Positions 27,898 through 35,829 of a DNA stretch of 64,000 nt are shown here, piece after piece. The first letter of the stretch is position 1. Each line of letters starts with the position of its first letter. This stretch comes from Flavobacterium piscisymbiosum (GTDB lineage: Bacteria > Bacteroidota > Bacteroidia > Flavobacteriales > Flavobacteriaceae). The notes below the pieces were generated by a model. The model searched no databases and was not told the DNA's origin. It worked only from the letters and a program-made list of their open reading frames with translations. Location of the stretch: NCBI RefSeq assembly GCF_020905295.1, contig NZ_JAJJMM010000001.1, forward strand, positions 186,001 to 250,000. Reading direction: 5' to 3'. A program made the position numbers and the translations under genes.

Positions 27898-27919
27898 AGT
27901 AGTATCTTGCCGTACTACT
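27898..27919. promoter_or_regulatory. Candidate MocR operator in the divergent promoter
   Basis: AGTAGTA (27898-27904) and TACTACT (27913-27919) form an inverted repeat separated by eight bases. It overlaps a minus-strand TACTTTTG -7 element (27901-27894) of the receptor and lies just before the regulator start, so a bound regulator could repress both genes. Confidence 0.5.
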
Positions 27920-27920
27920 A

Positions 27921-29423
27921 ATGTATACCAGTTTTACAAAAATGGATAGTCCGGTTCAAATTCCTTTTAAAAGTTTCATTCAGCTTAAGCCGGAAGAAAC
28001 TACCGCTTTGTATTTGCAAATCGTTTTTGAGTTTATAAAAGCGATACAAATTGGCTTACTTCCAGAGGGTACAAAACTTCCGGGAACCCGCATATTATGC
28101 AAAGTTTTAGAAGTAAACAGAAACACTTTGATCAAAGCTTTTCAGGATCTCGAATTGCAAGGCTGGATCGAAATTTTGCCCAACAAGGGGACGTTTATAT
28201 TATCTGAAAAACAACAAAAAAACAAAGCCGATTTTACTGACGAAAGTAAAAATGTTTCAAAAGCAAACGAGGGTTTTACTTTTAAGCATTCTACAATTCT
28301 TGAAAATCCAAAAGAAACCAGCGATCTACCGTATCAGTTTAATGATGGTTTACCTGATTTGCGATTGGTACAAAGTGATGTTTTGGCAAGATTGTATGTT
28401 TCTAAACTAAAAAACCAAAAAACCACTAAAACCTGGGAACAAATTCAGGCGCAATCGCATTTGAATTTTAAAACCCAGTTTTCTAATTTTTTAAATTTAA
28501 CGAGAGGAATTCGCATTTCAACCTCGAATTTATTGACTACAAGCAGTCATGAAATTAGTTTGTATCTTGTGACCAAACTACTCATTTCTCCGGGCGATAA
28601 AGTGGTGGTGGCTTCTCCGGGATATTATATTTCTAATATGACATTGTCTGACAGTGGCGCACAAATTATCACGATACCTGTTGATAAAGACGGCATCAAT
28701 ACGCAACAGTTAAAACAAATTTGCGAGGAACATCAAATCAGAATTTTGTATTTGACCTCGAATTATCATTATCCAACAACAACTTCACTAAGTGCAAAAA
28801 GACGAATGGAAGTTCTGGAACTGGCCAATCGCTACGGATTTGTTATCATAGAAGATGATTACGATTTTGATTTTCATTACGACAATAATCCCGTATTGCC
28901 TCTCGCCGCTTTAGATTCAAACGAAAGAGTGGTTTATATTGGATCGTTTGGAAGGTCTCTGCCGGCAGGATTTGGTTACGGATTTATTGCTGCACCATCT
29001 GCTTTTATAAAAGAGCTCGAAAAACATCAAAATATTCTCGAGCCCGGAATCGATGTTATAAAAGAACAGGTTTTAACCGATTGGATCAAGGAAGGTGAAG
29101 TGCATCGACTTTCGAAAAAAAACAAAAAAATCTACAAAGAACGCAGGGATAATTTTGTTTTATTATTGAAAGAAAAGCTGGAAGGAAAAATCAAATTTCA
29201 GGTTCCGTTAAGAGGTTTGGCGATTTGGGTAGAATGGCTGGACAACTTTAATTTGATACAATTGCAGAAACAATGTGCCGCAAATGGATTATTTTTGCCC
29301 AAAACAGTTTTATATCAAACCAAAAATCTTACGGCTACCCGTTTAGGTTTCGGACATTTTGATCCATCTGAAATGGAAAATGCCGTAACTATTTTACGAC
29401 AGTCTCTTGATGCTATTTTATAA
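27921..29423 (+). CDS. MocR-family (GntR HTH + aminotransferase) regulator
   Basis: In this 500-residue protein the N-terminal winged helix (LYLQIVFEFIKAIQIGLLPEGTKLPGTRILCKVLEVNRNTLIKAFQDLE) spans about residues 29-80. A linker follows, then a class-I aminotransferase fold with IIEDDYDFDFHY near 310 and the PLP-lysine region GSFGRSLPAGFGYG near 340. In that segment the expected Lys of the SFSK motif is replaced by Arg (SFGRS), so PLP may not be bound covalently. The family senses PLP or amino compounds. ATG 27942 is an alternative start. The gene is divergent from a TonB receptor it may control. Confidence 0.85.
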   Translation: MYTSFTKMDSPVQIPFKSFIQLKPEETTALYLQIVFEFIKAIQIGLLPEGTKLPGTRILCKVLEVNRNTLIKAFQDLELQGWIEILPNKGTFILSEKQQKNKADFTDESKNVSKANEGFTFKHSTILENPKETSDLPYQFNDGLPDLRLVQSDVLARLYVSKLKNQKTTKTWEQIQAQSHLNFKTQFSNFLNLTRGIRISTSNLLTTSSHEISLYLVTKLLISPGDKVVVASPGYYISNMTLSDSGAQIITIPVDKDGINTQQLKQICEEHQIRILYLTSNYHYPTTTSLSAKRRMEVLELANRYGFVIIEDDYDFDFHYDNNPVLPLAALDSNERVVYIGSFGRSLPAGFGYGFIAAPSAFIKELEKHQNILEPGIDVIKEQVLTDWIKEGEVHRLSKKNKKIYKERRDNFVLLLKEKLEGKIKFQVPLRGLAIWVEWLDNFNLIQLQKQCAANGLFLPKTVLYQTKNLTATRLGFGHFDPSEMENAVTILRQSLDAIL

Positions 29424-29610
29424 ATCTAAGTGTTAGATATTTTTCACGCAGATCTAGTAGTTTTTTTTATAAGCCTTTAATTTTATCTAACTCTTTTTTA
29501 AGTTAGTAACTCTTTGTCAAAGTCGCAAAAATACTTTCTTGACTCGAGACTGAAAATCGAACAAACGAAGTAAATCTGTGACTTGATTAAATAAAAAATA
29601 AAAACATAAC

Positions 29611-30174
29611 ATGGAAATAGAGCAAATTCTTGACCTGATATATCCTCTTCCGGAACTTTCAAAACTAAAACTTCAAAATTGCGTAAAAGAAGTCAATTAT
29701 CCTAAAGGTCATATTTTATTACGTGCTGATAAAATTGAAACCACTATTTATTTTATTCGAAAAGGAATTGCAAGAGCTTATGCTAATCGGGATGATAACG
29801 AGGTTACTTTTTGGTTTGGTAAAGAAGGAGATACGGTTTTATCGATGAAAAGTTATGTAGCCAATCAGAAAGGATATGAAGATATTGAACTTTTGGAAGA
29901 TTGTGATTTATATGAATTAAAATCTGAAAAAATACAAAAGCTCTTTGAAGAAGACATCCACATTGCCAACTGGGGACGAAAATTTGCTGAAAAAGAACTC
30001 GTAAAAACTGAAGAAAGACTGATCTCACGACAGTTTCGTACTGCTACAGAACGCTATAAAGAATTACTTACTGATTATCCGCATTTGATTCAGCGGGTTC
30101 AATTAGGATATATTGCCTCTTATTTAGGAATCTCTCAAGTGAGTCTGAGCAGAATTCGAGCCGAAATAAAATAG
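29611..30174 (+). CDS. Crp/Fnr-family regulator
   Basis: In this 187-residue protein a cyclic-nucleotide-binding-like beta barrel (PKGHILLRADKIETTIYFIRKGIARAY) spans residues 15-115, followed by the long dimerisation helix and a short HTH (VQLGYIASYLGISQVSLSRIRAEIK). There are no Fnr-type Cys residues near the N terminus, so it is not an Fe-S oxygen sensor. It is followed after 65 bases by a Gdx-like SMR exporter, a plausible target. Confidence 0.88.
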   Translation: MEIEQILDLIYPLPELSKLKLQNCVKEVNYPKGHILLRADKIETTIYFIRKGIARAYANRDDNEVTFWFGKEGDTVLSMKSYVANQKGYEDIELLEDCDLYELKSEKIQKLFEEDIHIANWGRKFAEKELVKTEERLISRQFRTATERYKELLTDYPHLIQRVQLGYIASYLGISQVSLSRIRAEIK

Positions 30175-30239
30175 TTTAATTTTTTAACAAATGTAAAATT
30201 CCCCACCAATTCCTTTTCTAACCTTTGCAAAAAAAAGAT

Positions 30240-30566
30240 ATGAACTGGATTATTTTAATTATTGCCGGCTTATTTGAAGTGGGCTTTACATTGTGTTTAG
30301 GAAAAGCAAAAGAAACAACCGGAAACGAAATGTACATGTGGTATACCGGATTTTTAATATCGCTTATTGTGAGTATGGGACTTTTGATGAAAGCGACACA
30401 AACTTTACCTATTGGAACCGCTTATGCCGTTTGGACAGGTATTGGAGCGGTTGGAACTGTGTTAATTGGTATTTTAATATTTAAAGATCCTGCTAATTTC
30501 TGGCGACTCTTTTTTATTACAACGCTTATTGGCTCTATTATAGGTTTAAAAGCGGTATCACACTAA
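30240..30566 (+). CDS. gdx: SMR-family exporter, Gdx/SugE subtype
   Basis: The 108-residue protein has four transmembrane helices. MNWIILIIAGLFEVGFTLCLG carries the essential Glu14 of the SMR family, and LPIGTAYAVWTGIGAVG is the Gdx/SugE signature. Gdx-type SMRs export guanidinium, while the Qac type exports quaternary amines; the motifs point to Gdx. I chose ATG 30240 because it aligns with family N termini; the frame is open to a TTG at 30225. The start lies close after an AACCTTTGC promoter-like sequence, giving a very short leader. A terminator follows. Confidence 0.87.
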   Translation: MNWIILIIAGLFEVGFTLCLGKAKETTGNEMYMWYTGFLISLIVSMGLLMKATQTLPIGTAYAVWTGIGAVGTVLIGILIFKDPANFWRLFFITTLIGSIIGLKAVSH

Positions 30567-30589
30567 AATATATTTTTTGGCATATAAGA

Positions 30590-30624
30590 CAAGCGGGTTA
30601 GTATAAACTAATCCGCTTTTTTTG
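30590..30624 (+). terminator. Terminator after the SMR exporter
   Basis: An AAGCGGGTTAGT/ACTAATCCGCTT stem with a short loop is followed by T7. Confidence 0.85.
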
Positions 30625-30817
30625 TCTGTAATTTACATGTTTTCTTCAAAATCAGGTATTTCTACGTAGTGTTATAAATGTTAAAAAAGCGAATTTTGTT
30701 TGCAGAATGTGAAAAACCGTAAATTATTCTCAATAAACCAATATAAATTAGCAAGATATTAAGCTAAAAATTACAAAAAGATACTCATTATATATTTCAA
30801 ACCTGAAAAAGAAAACC

Positions 30818-31207
30818 ATGAAAAATCTTTGGTGTTGGCGTTGCAAAATGGAAGTTCCTATGCTTGATGAAGAGGAGTATAAAATGGCCTCTAAACTCTA
30901 TCGTGAAGGTTTTCAAACAGGAAAATGTAATATGACGAGAAAGACGCGTTTTAAAGACTTGCTCGAATATTATAAAGATTTAACAGGATTTGAAGAAACC
31001 AATCCTAACGCAATCATGCACCACCGAATCGACTTGTATGGTGCTGCATGTGAGAATTGTTCTAAACCGTACAGAACTCCCAAAGCTTCTTTTTGTGCTG
31101 CTTGTGGCAATAAAAGAGCATCTACCATTATCAATTATACCGAAACGCTAAAGGAAGCAGCACCAAAATGGTGGCAGAAAATTTTAATTTTGAACAGGGC
31201 GGAATAA
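30818..31207 (+). CDS. Zinc-ribbon protein of unknown function
   Basis: The 129-residue protein has an N-terminal CWRC pair (residues 6-9) and a C-terminal four-Cys ribbon, CENC...CAAC, near 79-97. No transmembrane segment or signal peptide is seen. The two half-sites suggest zinc-mediated nucleic-acid or protein binding. The gene stands alone between a terminator and a repeat cluster; no partner is apparent. Confidence 0.65.
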   Translation: MKNLWCWRCKMEVPMLDEEEYKMASKLYREGFQTGKCNMTRKTRFKDLLEYYKDLTGFEETNPNAIMHHRIDLYGAACENCSKPYRTPKASFCAACGNKRASTIINYTETLKEAAPKWWQKILILNRAE

Positions 31208-31732
31208 TCTTTTGTCATCATCAGATTAATGATTTATAAAATAATAAAAATAAATCTTTTTTTCAGGAGCTAATCCCGCTATCTGTTCCAATCTTTTGTG
31301 GCGAACACCGCCACAAAAGGATTTTCACTTCTATCGGGGCTAGGGCAATCATTTCCATAACAAAGTTTTATCACAAAGTTTGTCATTTCGACGAAGGAGA
31401 AATCTCCATAAGTAACTCCGCAACGAGAATCAAATCTTTGCCGAGCTTCTCGCGAAAATTTCTCCTTCGTCGAAATGACAAAAATGCGAGAATAGATTAA
31501 TCTACAATATTCAGGAAAGCTCAATGAGATGATTTGTTTCTACGAAATTCTTTATAATATTCCAATCTAATATTCATTTTCACTATTTATTATTTTACAG
31601 TCAAACCTAAATTATTTCTTCAATGTCAAAAATGCGTTAAAAAACTTTCCAGATAGTAGTTTTTCGACAATAAAAAATACTTTTGTGAGATAGGAAAAAC
31701 AAAGACTTATCAGCAACCCGAAACACAATAGT
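31208..31732. repeat. Gene-free region with two nested palindromic repeats
   Basis: The first element (31266-31350) contains AGCTAATCCCGCTATC, a perfect CTTTTGTGGCG/CGCCACAAAAG hairpin and CTATCGGGGCTAG, together a long imperfect inverted repeat. The second (31380-31485) has the arms TGTCATTTCGACGAAGGAGA and TCTCCTTCGTCGAAATGACA. No credible gene occurs; the 31279-31524 frame on the minus strand is a product of the palindromes. The remainder is plain AT-rich leader before 31733. Confidence 0.7.
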
Positions 31733-32296
31733 ATGAATTACGAAAAATTCATCTTCTGCCTCGAAGGTGTTCCAGACGTAGACGATGACAGAGAAACTTT
31801 AGTGGTAAAGAACTTGGAAGAAATTGCTATTGATCAGGGTATTGCCAGTATTTACAAAACCTGCGATACGATTGAAGGTCTTGAAGAAAGTTTGAATGTA
31901 TTGCTTTATGAAGATCATAATTTTAAGGATTATGAGATCATTTATCTGGTAATGCCAGGTGAAGCCAATACTATTTGCCTTCATGATTACTATTACAGTC
32001 TGGAAGAAATAGCCGAACTTTTTGAAGGGAAGATGAAAGGTAAAATCATTCATTTTGCCAACTTGAAAGTATTGGATTTAAATGACGAAGAAGCTCAATA
32101 TTTTCTAGACATAACAGGTGCGCGCGCCATTTCAGGTTACGGATCTACTTATAATAAAATTGCCAGTTCCAGCACAATCGATAAAGCCTTTTTTAGTTTG
32201 TATCAGGATAATGATGATATCACCGAAGTGGTAGAAGAATTGTATCAAAAACATTATGCTTTGTGCAAATTGCTCGATTTTAGATTGTATTATTGA
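31733..32296 (+). CDS. Conserved hypothetical protein (DUF6642-like)
   Basis: The 187-residue acidic soluble protein begins NYEKFIFCLEGVPDVDDDRETLVVKNLEEIA and has FANLKVLDLNDEEAQYFLDITGARAISGYG near residue 108. It looks like the DUF6642 family, a Rossmann/caspase-like alpha/beta layout with no proven function. Its stop overlaps the start region of an AraC-type gene (ATG 32299 is 3 bases past the stop), implying coupled translation and that the two act together. Confidence 0.65.
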   Translation: MNYEKFIFCLEGVPDVDDDRETLVVKNLEEIAIDQGIASIYKTCDTIEGLEESLNVLLYEDHNFKDYEIIYLVMPGEANTICLHDYYYSLEEIAELFEGKMKGKIIHFANLKVLDLNDEEAQYFLDITGARAISGYGSTYNKIASSSTIDKAFFSLYQDNDDITEVVEELYQKHYALCKLLDFRLYY

Positions 32297-32298
32297 AT

Positions 32299-33219
32299 AT
32301 GAGAGCAAAGACAATTGAGAAAATAAAAACCTATAGTCCAACAGGATTTCGCGAGAAGTTTCTGGGAGAAGACAATCCTATTCATTTGCTTTTCAAATCA
32401 AATTCGGATCATTTTTTCTGTCTTGAAATTGAGGACATGATGCAAATGCAGCATCCTGTTCCACCTTCTAAACATTCTTGTCATACCTTAATTTTTATTT
32501 CCTCAGGTCAACATGTTATGAAATTGGGCTATCAGGAATATACCAGTACCGATAACGAAATTATTGTGATACCGGCTGGACAAATTTTCTCACTTGAAAA
32601 TATTAATAATATACACAAAGGCTATATATGCCAATTTCATCCCGATATTTTAATTGGAAAATACGGCAGCCGCGAAATGATTAATGAATTTGATTTTATG
32701 AAAATTTCCGGCAACCCGAAAATCACGCTGGATGTTAACGATGTTACTGATATTACAGCCATACTGAAGCGACTTCACAAAGAATACTCTGAAACCTCGA
32801 CCGCAAATCTAAATATCGTGCAATCGTATTTGATTACACTGTTTTACGAAATGAATAAAAATTCGGTTAAAAGTGCTAAAAGTATTTCGGCTGCTGAAGT
32901 GATTACCAATAAGTTTAAAGAGCTTATTTATACCAATATCAAAACACATCATCAAGTCAATTATTATGCTTCTTTACTCAATGTTACCCCAAATCATTTG
33001 AATAAATCTGTCAAGGCCATCACAAACAAAACCGCAGCCACATGGATTGACGAAACCATTTTGTTAGAAGCCAAATATTTACTCTTTCAAACCTCTCTTT
33101 CTATAAGCGAAATTGCAATGCAGGTAGGACATGAGGATCATTCTTACTTTAGTAGGTTTTTTAAAAAATATGAAGGAATCACTCCTATCCAGTATCGAAA
33201 ATTGATTGATAAATCCTAA
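32299..33219 (+). CDS. AraC-family transcriptional regulator
   Basis: Counting from ATG 32299 the product is 306 residues; a TTG two codons earlier also reads in frame and overlaps the previous stop. The N-terminal cupin domain (HSCHTLIFISSGQHVMKLGY, then IVIPAGQIFSLEN) and C-terminal HTHs (YYASLLNVTPNHLNKSVKAIT; SISEIAMQVGHEDHSYFSRFFKKYEGITPIQYR) are clear. It is coupled to the hypothetical gene before it, which is a likely functional partner or modulator. Confidence 0.88.
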   Translation: MRAKTIEKIKTYSPTGFREKFLGEDNPIHLLFKSNSDHFFCLEIEDMMQMQHPVPPSKHSCHTLIFISSGQHVMKLGYQEYTSTDNEIIVIPAGQIFSLENINNIHKGYICQFHPDILIGKYGSREMINEFDFMKISGNPKITLDVNDVTDITAILKRLHKEYSETSTANLNIVQSYLITLFYEMNKNSVKSAKSISAAEVITNKFKELIYTNIKTHHQVNYYASLLNVTPNHLNKSVKAITNKTAATWIDETILLEAKYLLFQTSLSISEIAMQVGHEDHSYFSRFFKKYEGITPIQYRKLIDKS

Positions 33220-33289
33220 TTATTGCTTGCAGAATCCTATCAAAACGAAAAGCATTTATTGAAATTTGCCAAGTAAAAAAAAGCAAATT

Positions 33290-33490
33290 ATGATTTATGT
33301 TTTTAAAACTTCCGTTGATACAAATTCGAAATTAGAATTCGCAAATGCATTACTTCAGGAATTGCTGCCACACGCTTTATGGAATTTTGACCTTGAAGAT
33401 TGTGATAACATTTTAAGAATTGACACCGAAGACGAAATAAACGAAATGGTTCTAAAAAATGAAGTTTTCGATTGTATCGAATTAGAATAA
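33290..33490 (+). CDS. Small hypothetical protein
   Basis: From ATG 33290 the product is 66 residues: MIYVFKTSVDTNSKLEFANALLQELLP, then acidic LRIDTEDEINEMVLKNEVFDCIELE. It looks like a single ferredoxin-like domain (copper-chaperone-sized) but has only one Cys, so it is not a metal chaperone. The frame is open to a TTG at 33266, but the extra Lys-rich residues are unlikely. The pentapeptide-repeat gene follows after 38 bases. Confidence 0.6.
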   Translation: MIYVFKTSVDTNSKLEFANALLQELLPHALWNFDLEDCDNILRIDTEDEINEMVLKNEVFDCIELE

Positions 33491-33528
33491 CTGCCTTTTA
33501 AAACTCTTTCAAACCTCAACTCACTATT

Positions 33529-34101
33529 ATGGATACTGCATTGCACCAGAACAAAACTTTTGACACTATTGATTACTCTGATCAAAAACTATCTGATAAC
33601 GAATTCGTAAACTGCGAGTTTATCAATTGTAACTTTTCTAAAAGTGATTTTAGTTCTATCGATTTTCTGGATTGTACTTTCAAAAACTGCAATCTCTCGC
33701 TTTCTGTTCTTAAAAATACAGGATTAAAAAACATTAAATTTATCGGCTGCAAATTAATGGGACTCGATTTCAGTGCCAGTAATAGTTTTTTATTTTCGAT
33801 GTCCTTTCAAGATTGTCTTTTGGACTATTCGACTTTTATTTATAAAAAATTAAAGAAGACAAACTTCATCGATTGCTCGCTAAAGGATGTCGATTTCTCG
33901 AATACTGATTTGTCTTTAGCTGTATTTAAAAATTGTGATCTTGCCAATGCTACTTTTCAGGATTGTACTTTAGAAAGAACAGATTTTAGAAGTTCGCGCA
34001 ATTATGCCTTTGATCCCTCTGAAAATAAAATAAAAAGAACTAAAGTATCTCATGCCGCACTTGCCGGATTATTAGAAAAATTTGATCTGGATATTGAATA
34101 A
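33529..34101 (+). CDS. Pentapeptide-repeat protein
   Basis: The 190-residue protein is built of A(D/N)LXX-type repeats with the central Phe/Leu periodicity: FVNCEFINCNFSKSDFSSIDFLDCTFKNC and so on to about residue 165, forming a right-handed quadrilateral beta helix. Cys occurs often at the repeat edge. It is similar in kind to Qnr/McbG proteins, which mimic DNA and protect gyrase, but most family members have unknown roles. It is last in the run before a bidirectional terminator. Confidence 0.85.
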   Translation: MDTALHQNKTFDTIDYSDQKLSDNEFVNCEFINCNFSKSDFSSIDFLDCTFKNCNLSLSVLKNTGLKNIKFIGCKLMGLDFSASNSFLFSMSFQDCLLDYSTFIYKKLKKTNFIDCSLKDVDFSNTDLSLAVFKNCDLANATFQDCTLERTDFRSSRNYAFDPSENKIKRTKVSHAALAGLLEKFDLDIE

Positions 34102-34183
34102 TTAAAAAGTTTAAGGTCGCAGTTTCTAATCTCAGATTTCCGTTCTGGATTTAAAAACCTTTGAACTACTTAATCTTAAAACA

Positions 34184-34221
34184 AAAAAGGGATATAGCCT
34201 AAAGCTACATCCCTTTTTTTC
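34184..34221. terminator. Bidirectional terminator
   Basis: An AAAAAGGGATATAGC/GCTACATCCCTTTTT hairpin with A- and T-tracts on both sides lies between the convergent pentapeptide gene and the PUL lipoprotein gene. Confidence 0.82.
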
Positions 34222-34242
34222 TAACTAACACTTAAAAATGAA

Positions 34243-35799
34243 CTATTTTATCCAACGAGGGTCACCCACTACGTTGTCTTTTAAAGTTTGATTACTTATT
34301 GTAAAATCGCCTCCCGCAGCATTTGCAAACTGTGGGTTTAATGCACTTCCTGAAGAATCAGATTTTAATGCTCCTGTAGGATTTGCCAAATTTAGAGTAA
34401 GAGCATTAAAGTAATTATTATTCGAAAAGGCCGGAGCGTTTGTAGCTGCCTGATTAATATATCTTGCGATTGTTTCAGCAAATATTGAATTACGAACAAT
34501 GGCTGAATTATTCAAAAATCGAACATACAGTATTTGATATCCACCTGCTGAAATTGTATTTGTAACTTTATAGAATGTACAACCATCAATCAATATATTT
34601 GCTGTAAGACCTGTACCAAATGCTGTTGTTTGATCTTCTCTTATGAAGGCTCTTCCGGGAACACAATTATTAAATGTGCTTTTTGTTATAACAATACTTG
34701 CAAAATAAGCTGCTCTCGAATCAATAAACTCTCCAGTAGCGCCTGAACCAAAATCAGTAACAATACAATTATCTACTGTAATTGATTCAACTCTTGCAGC
34801 GATACCTGTTGGTGCAATAACAAATGATCCTAGATAATTATCAACGATACAACCACTAACTATGATTTTACCATATGTACCAGCTTGATTAATTTTTACA
34901 AGATCTCCCTGGGTTTTTTCTCCATCTAAATCCAGATCAATTAAACTTAGACTAGAAGCGCTACTATTTAACGTAAATCTAACAGATAACTTTGGTTTAT
35001 CACCCGCACGTAATCCTCTTATTGTAATTCCTTTATCTAATATAATTTCACCCTTAAACACCTGATAATCTCCAGGCATAAGCACTAATGTAGAACCTGC
35101 AGGAGCCGCGACAATAGCCGCATTTAAATCATCCGTAGGCTTTACTAAAATTCCGGTTCCAATATCTATTCCGGTTTTAAACGGCCTAACTCCTCTTGTT
35201 TTAGTTCCATTAAGTAAAGTTGCTGTATAATCAGTTTCACCTGTTAATCCGGTTATAACTGCAACCCCTTCTGTTTTTTCTGCAGGAGTTATAGTATGTA
35301 CAATATTGCCTGGATTGATAGAAATTTGAGTCACAGTACTATTTGGCGTCCATCTTAAAGTAACTTGTTTAGCCTCAACATCAATATCTTCTACAGGAAA
35401 TAAAATTTGCTCTGTTAATGTTTTTGCTGTAACAATAGACCATTTAGAATCTGCTGCTCCTGTTGCGCTTACTCCTTTTACTCTGATTGAATAAACTGTT
35501 TCTCCTTCTAACGGAATTGTTACAGGAAGTTCTGTCGCTAATACATTTACTGTTTTGTAGATCGTTTTAAACTCAGTATCATCTGCACTAAATTCTACAA
35601 CATAATGATCTACATCATCTTTTACTGTCCAGTTTAATTCTACTGAGGTTTGATTTCTAACAAAGGCTTTTAGTTCTATTGGAGAAAATGCTCTATCAGC
35701 TCCTATGTCTTGCAATACTGCTTCATTGTAGCTTTCGCAACCGGCAACTATCAATAAAAACATAGCCAGCAATCCTTTAAATATATATTTTGCTTTCAT
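34243..35799 (-). CDS. PUL lipoprotein with fibronectin-like and parallel beta-helix domains (DUF4957/DUF5123 type)
   Basis: In this 518-residue protein the lipoprotein signal has lipobox VAGC (Cys20). Residues ~40-130 and ~135-205 look like two fibronectin-III modules (VELNWTVKDDVDHYVVEFS; VTLRWTPNS). From ~210 a right-handed beta helix follows, with pectate-lyase-like spacing (GSTLVLMPGDYQVFKGEIILDKGITIRGL). It matches DUF4957/DUF5123 surface proteins that accompany SusCD in pectin-type loci. Catalytic pectate-lyase residues cannot be assigned, so it may bind glycan rather than cleave it. It is third in the operon, 30 bases after susD. Confidence 0.82.
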   Translation of the reverse strand: MKAKYIFKGLLAMFLLIVAGCESYNEAVLQDIGADRAFSPIELKAFVRNQTSVELNWTVKDDVDHYVVEFSADDTEFKTIYKTVNVLATELPVTIPLEGETVYSIRVKGVSATGAADSKWSIVTAKTLTEQILFPVEDIDVEAKQVTLRWTPNSTVTQISINPGNIVHTITPAEKTEGVAVITGLTGETDYTATLLNGTKTRGVRPFKTGIDIGTGILVKPTDDLNAAIVAAPAGSTLVLMPGDYQVFKGEIILDKGITIRGLRAGDKPKLSVRFTLNSSASSLSLIDLDLDGEKTQGDLVKINQAGTYGKIIVSGCIVDNYLGSFVIAPTGIAARVESITVDNCIVTDFGSGATGEFIDSRAAYFASIVITKSTFNNCVPGRAFIREDQTTAFGTGLTANILIDGCTFYKVTNTISAGGYQILYVRFLNNSAIVRNSIFAETIARYINQAATNAPAFSNNNYFNALTLNLANPTGALKSDSSGSALNPQFANAAGGDFTISNQTLKDNVVGDPRWIK

Positions 35800-35829
35800 A
35801 ATTATATAACTATAATTTATTAATTGTTA

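Noticed and set aside
30570..30817. A riboswitch linked to the SMR exporter
   Set aside because: The stretch downstream holds only a terminator, and the 65 bases upstream are too short and lack a recognisable guanidine aptamer.
31279..31524. Possible 81-residue protein on the minus strand
   Set aside because: It is made of the two palindromic repeats and has no start context.
33529..34101. A quinolone-resistance (Qnr) gene
   Set aside because: The pentapeptide repeat is clear, but Qnr-specific loops cannot be recognised, so only the general family is called.
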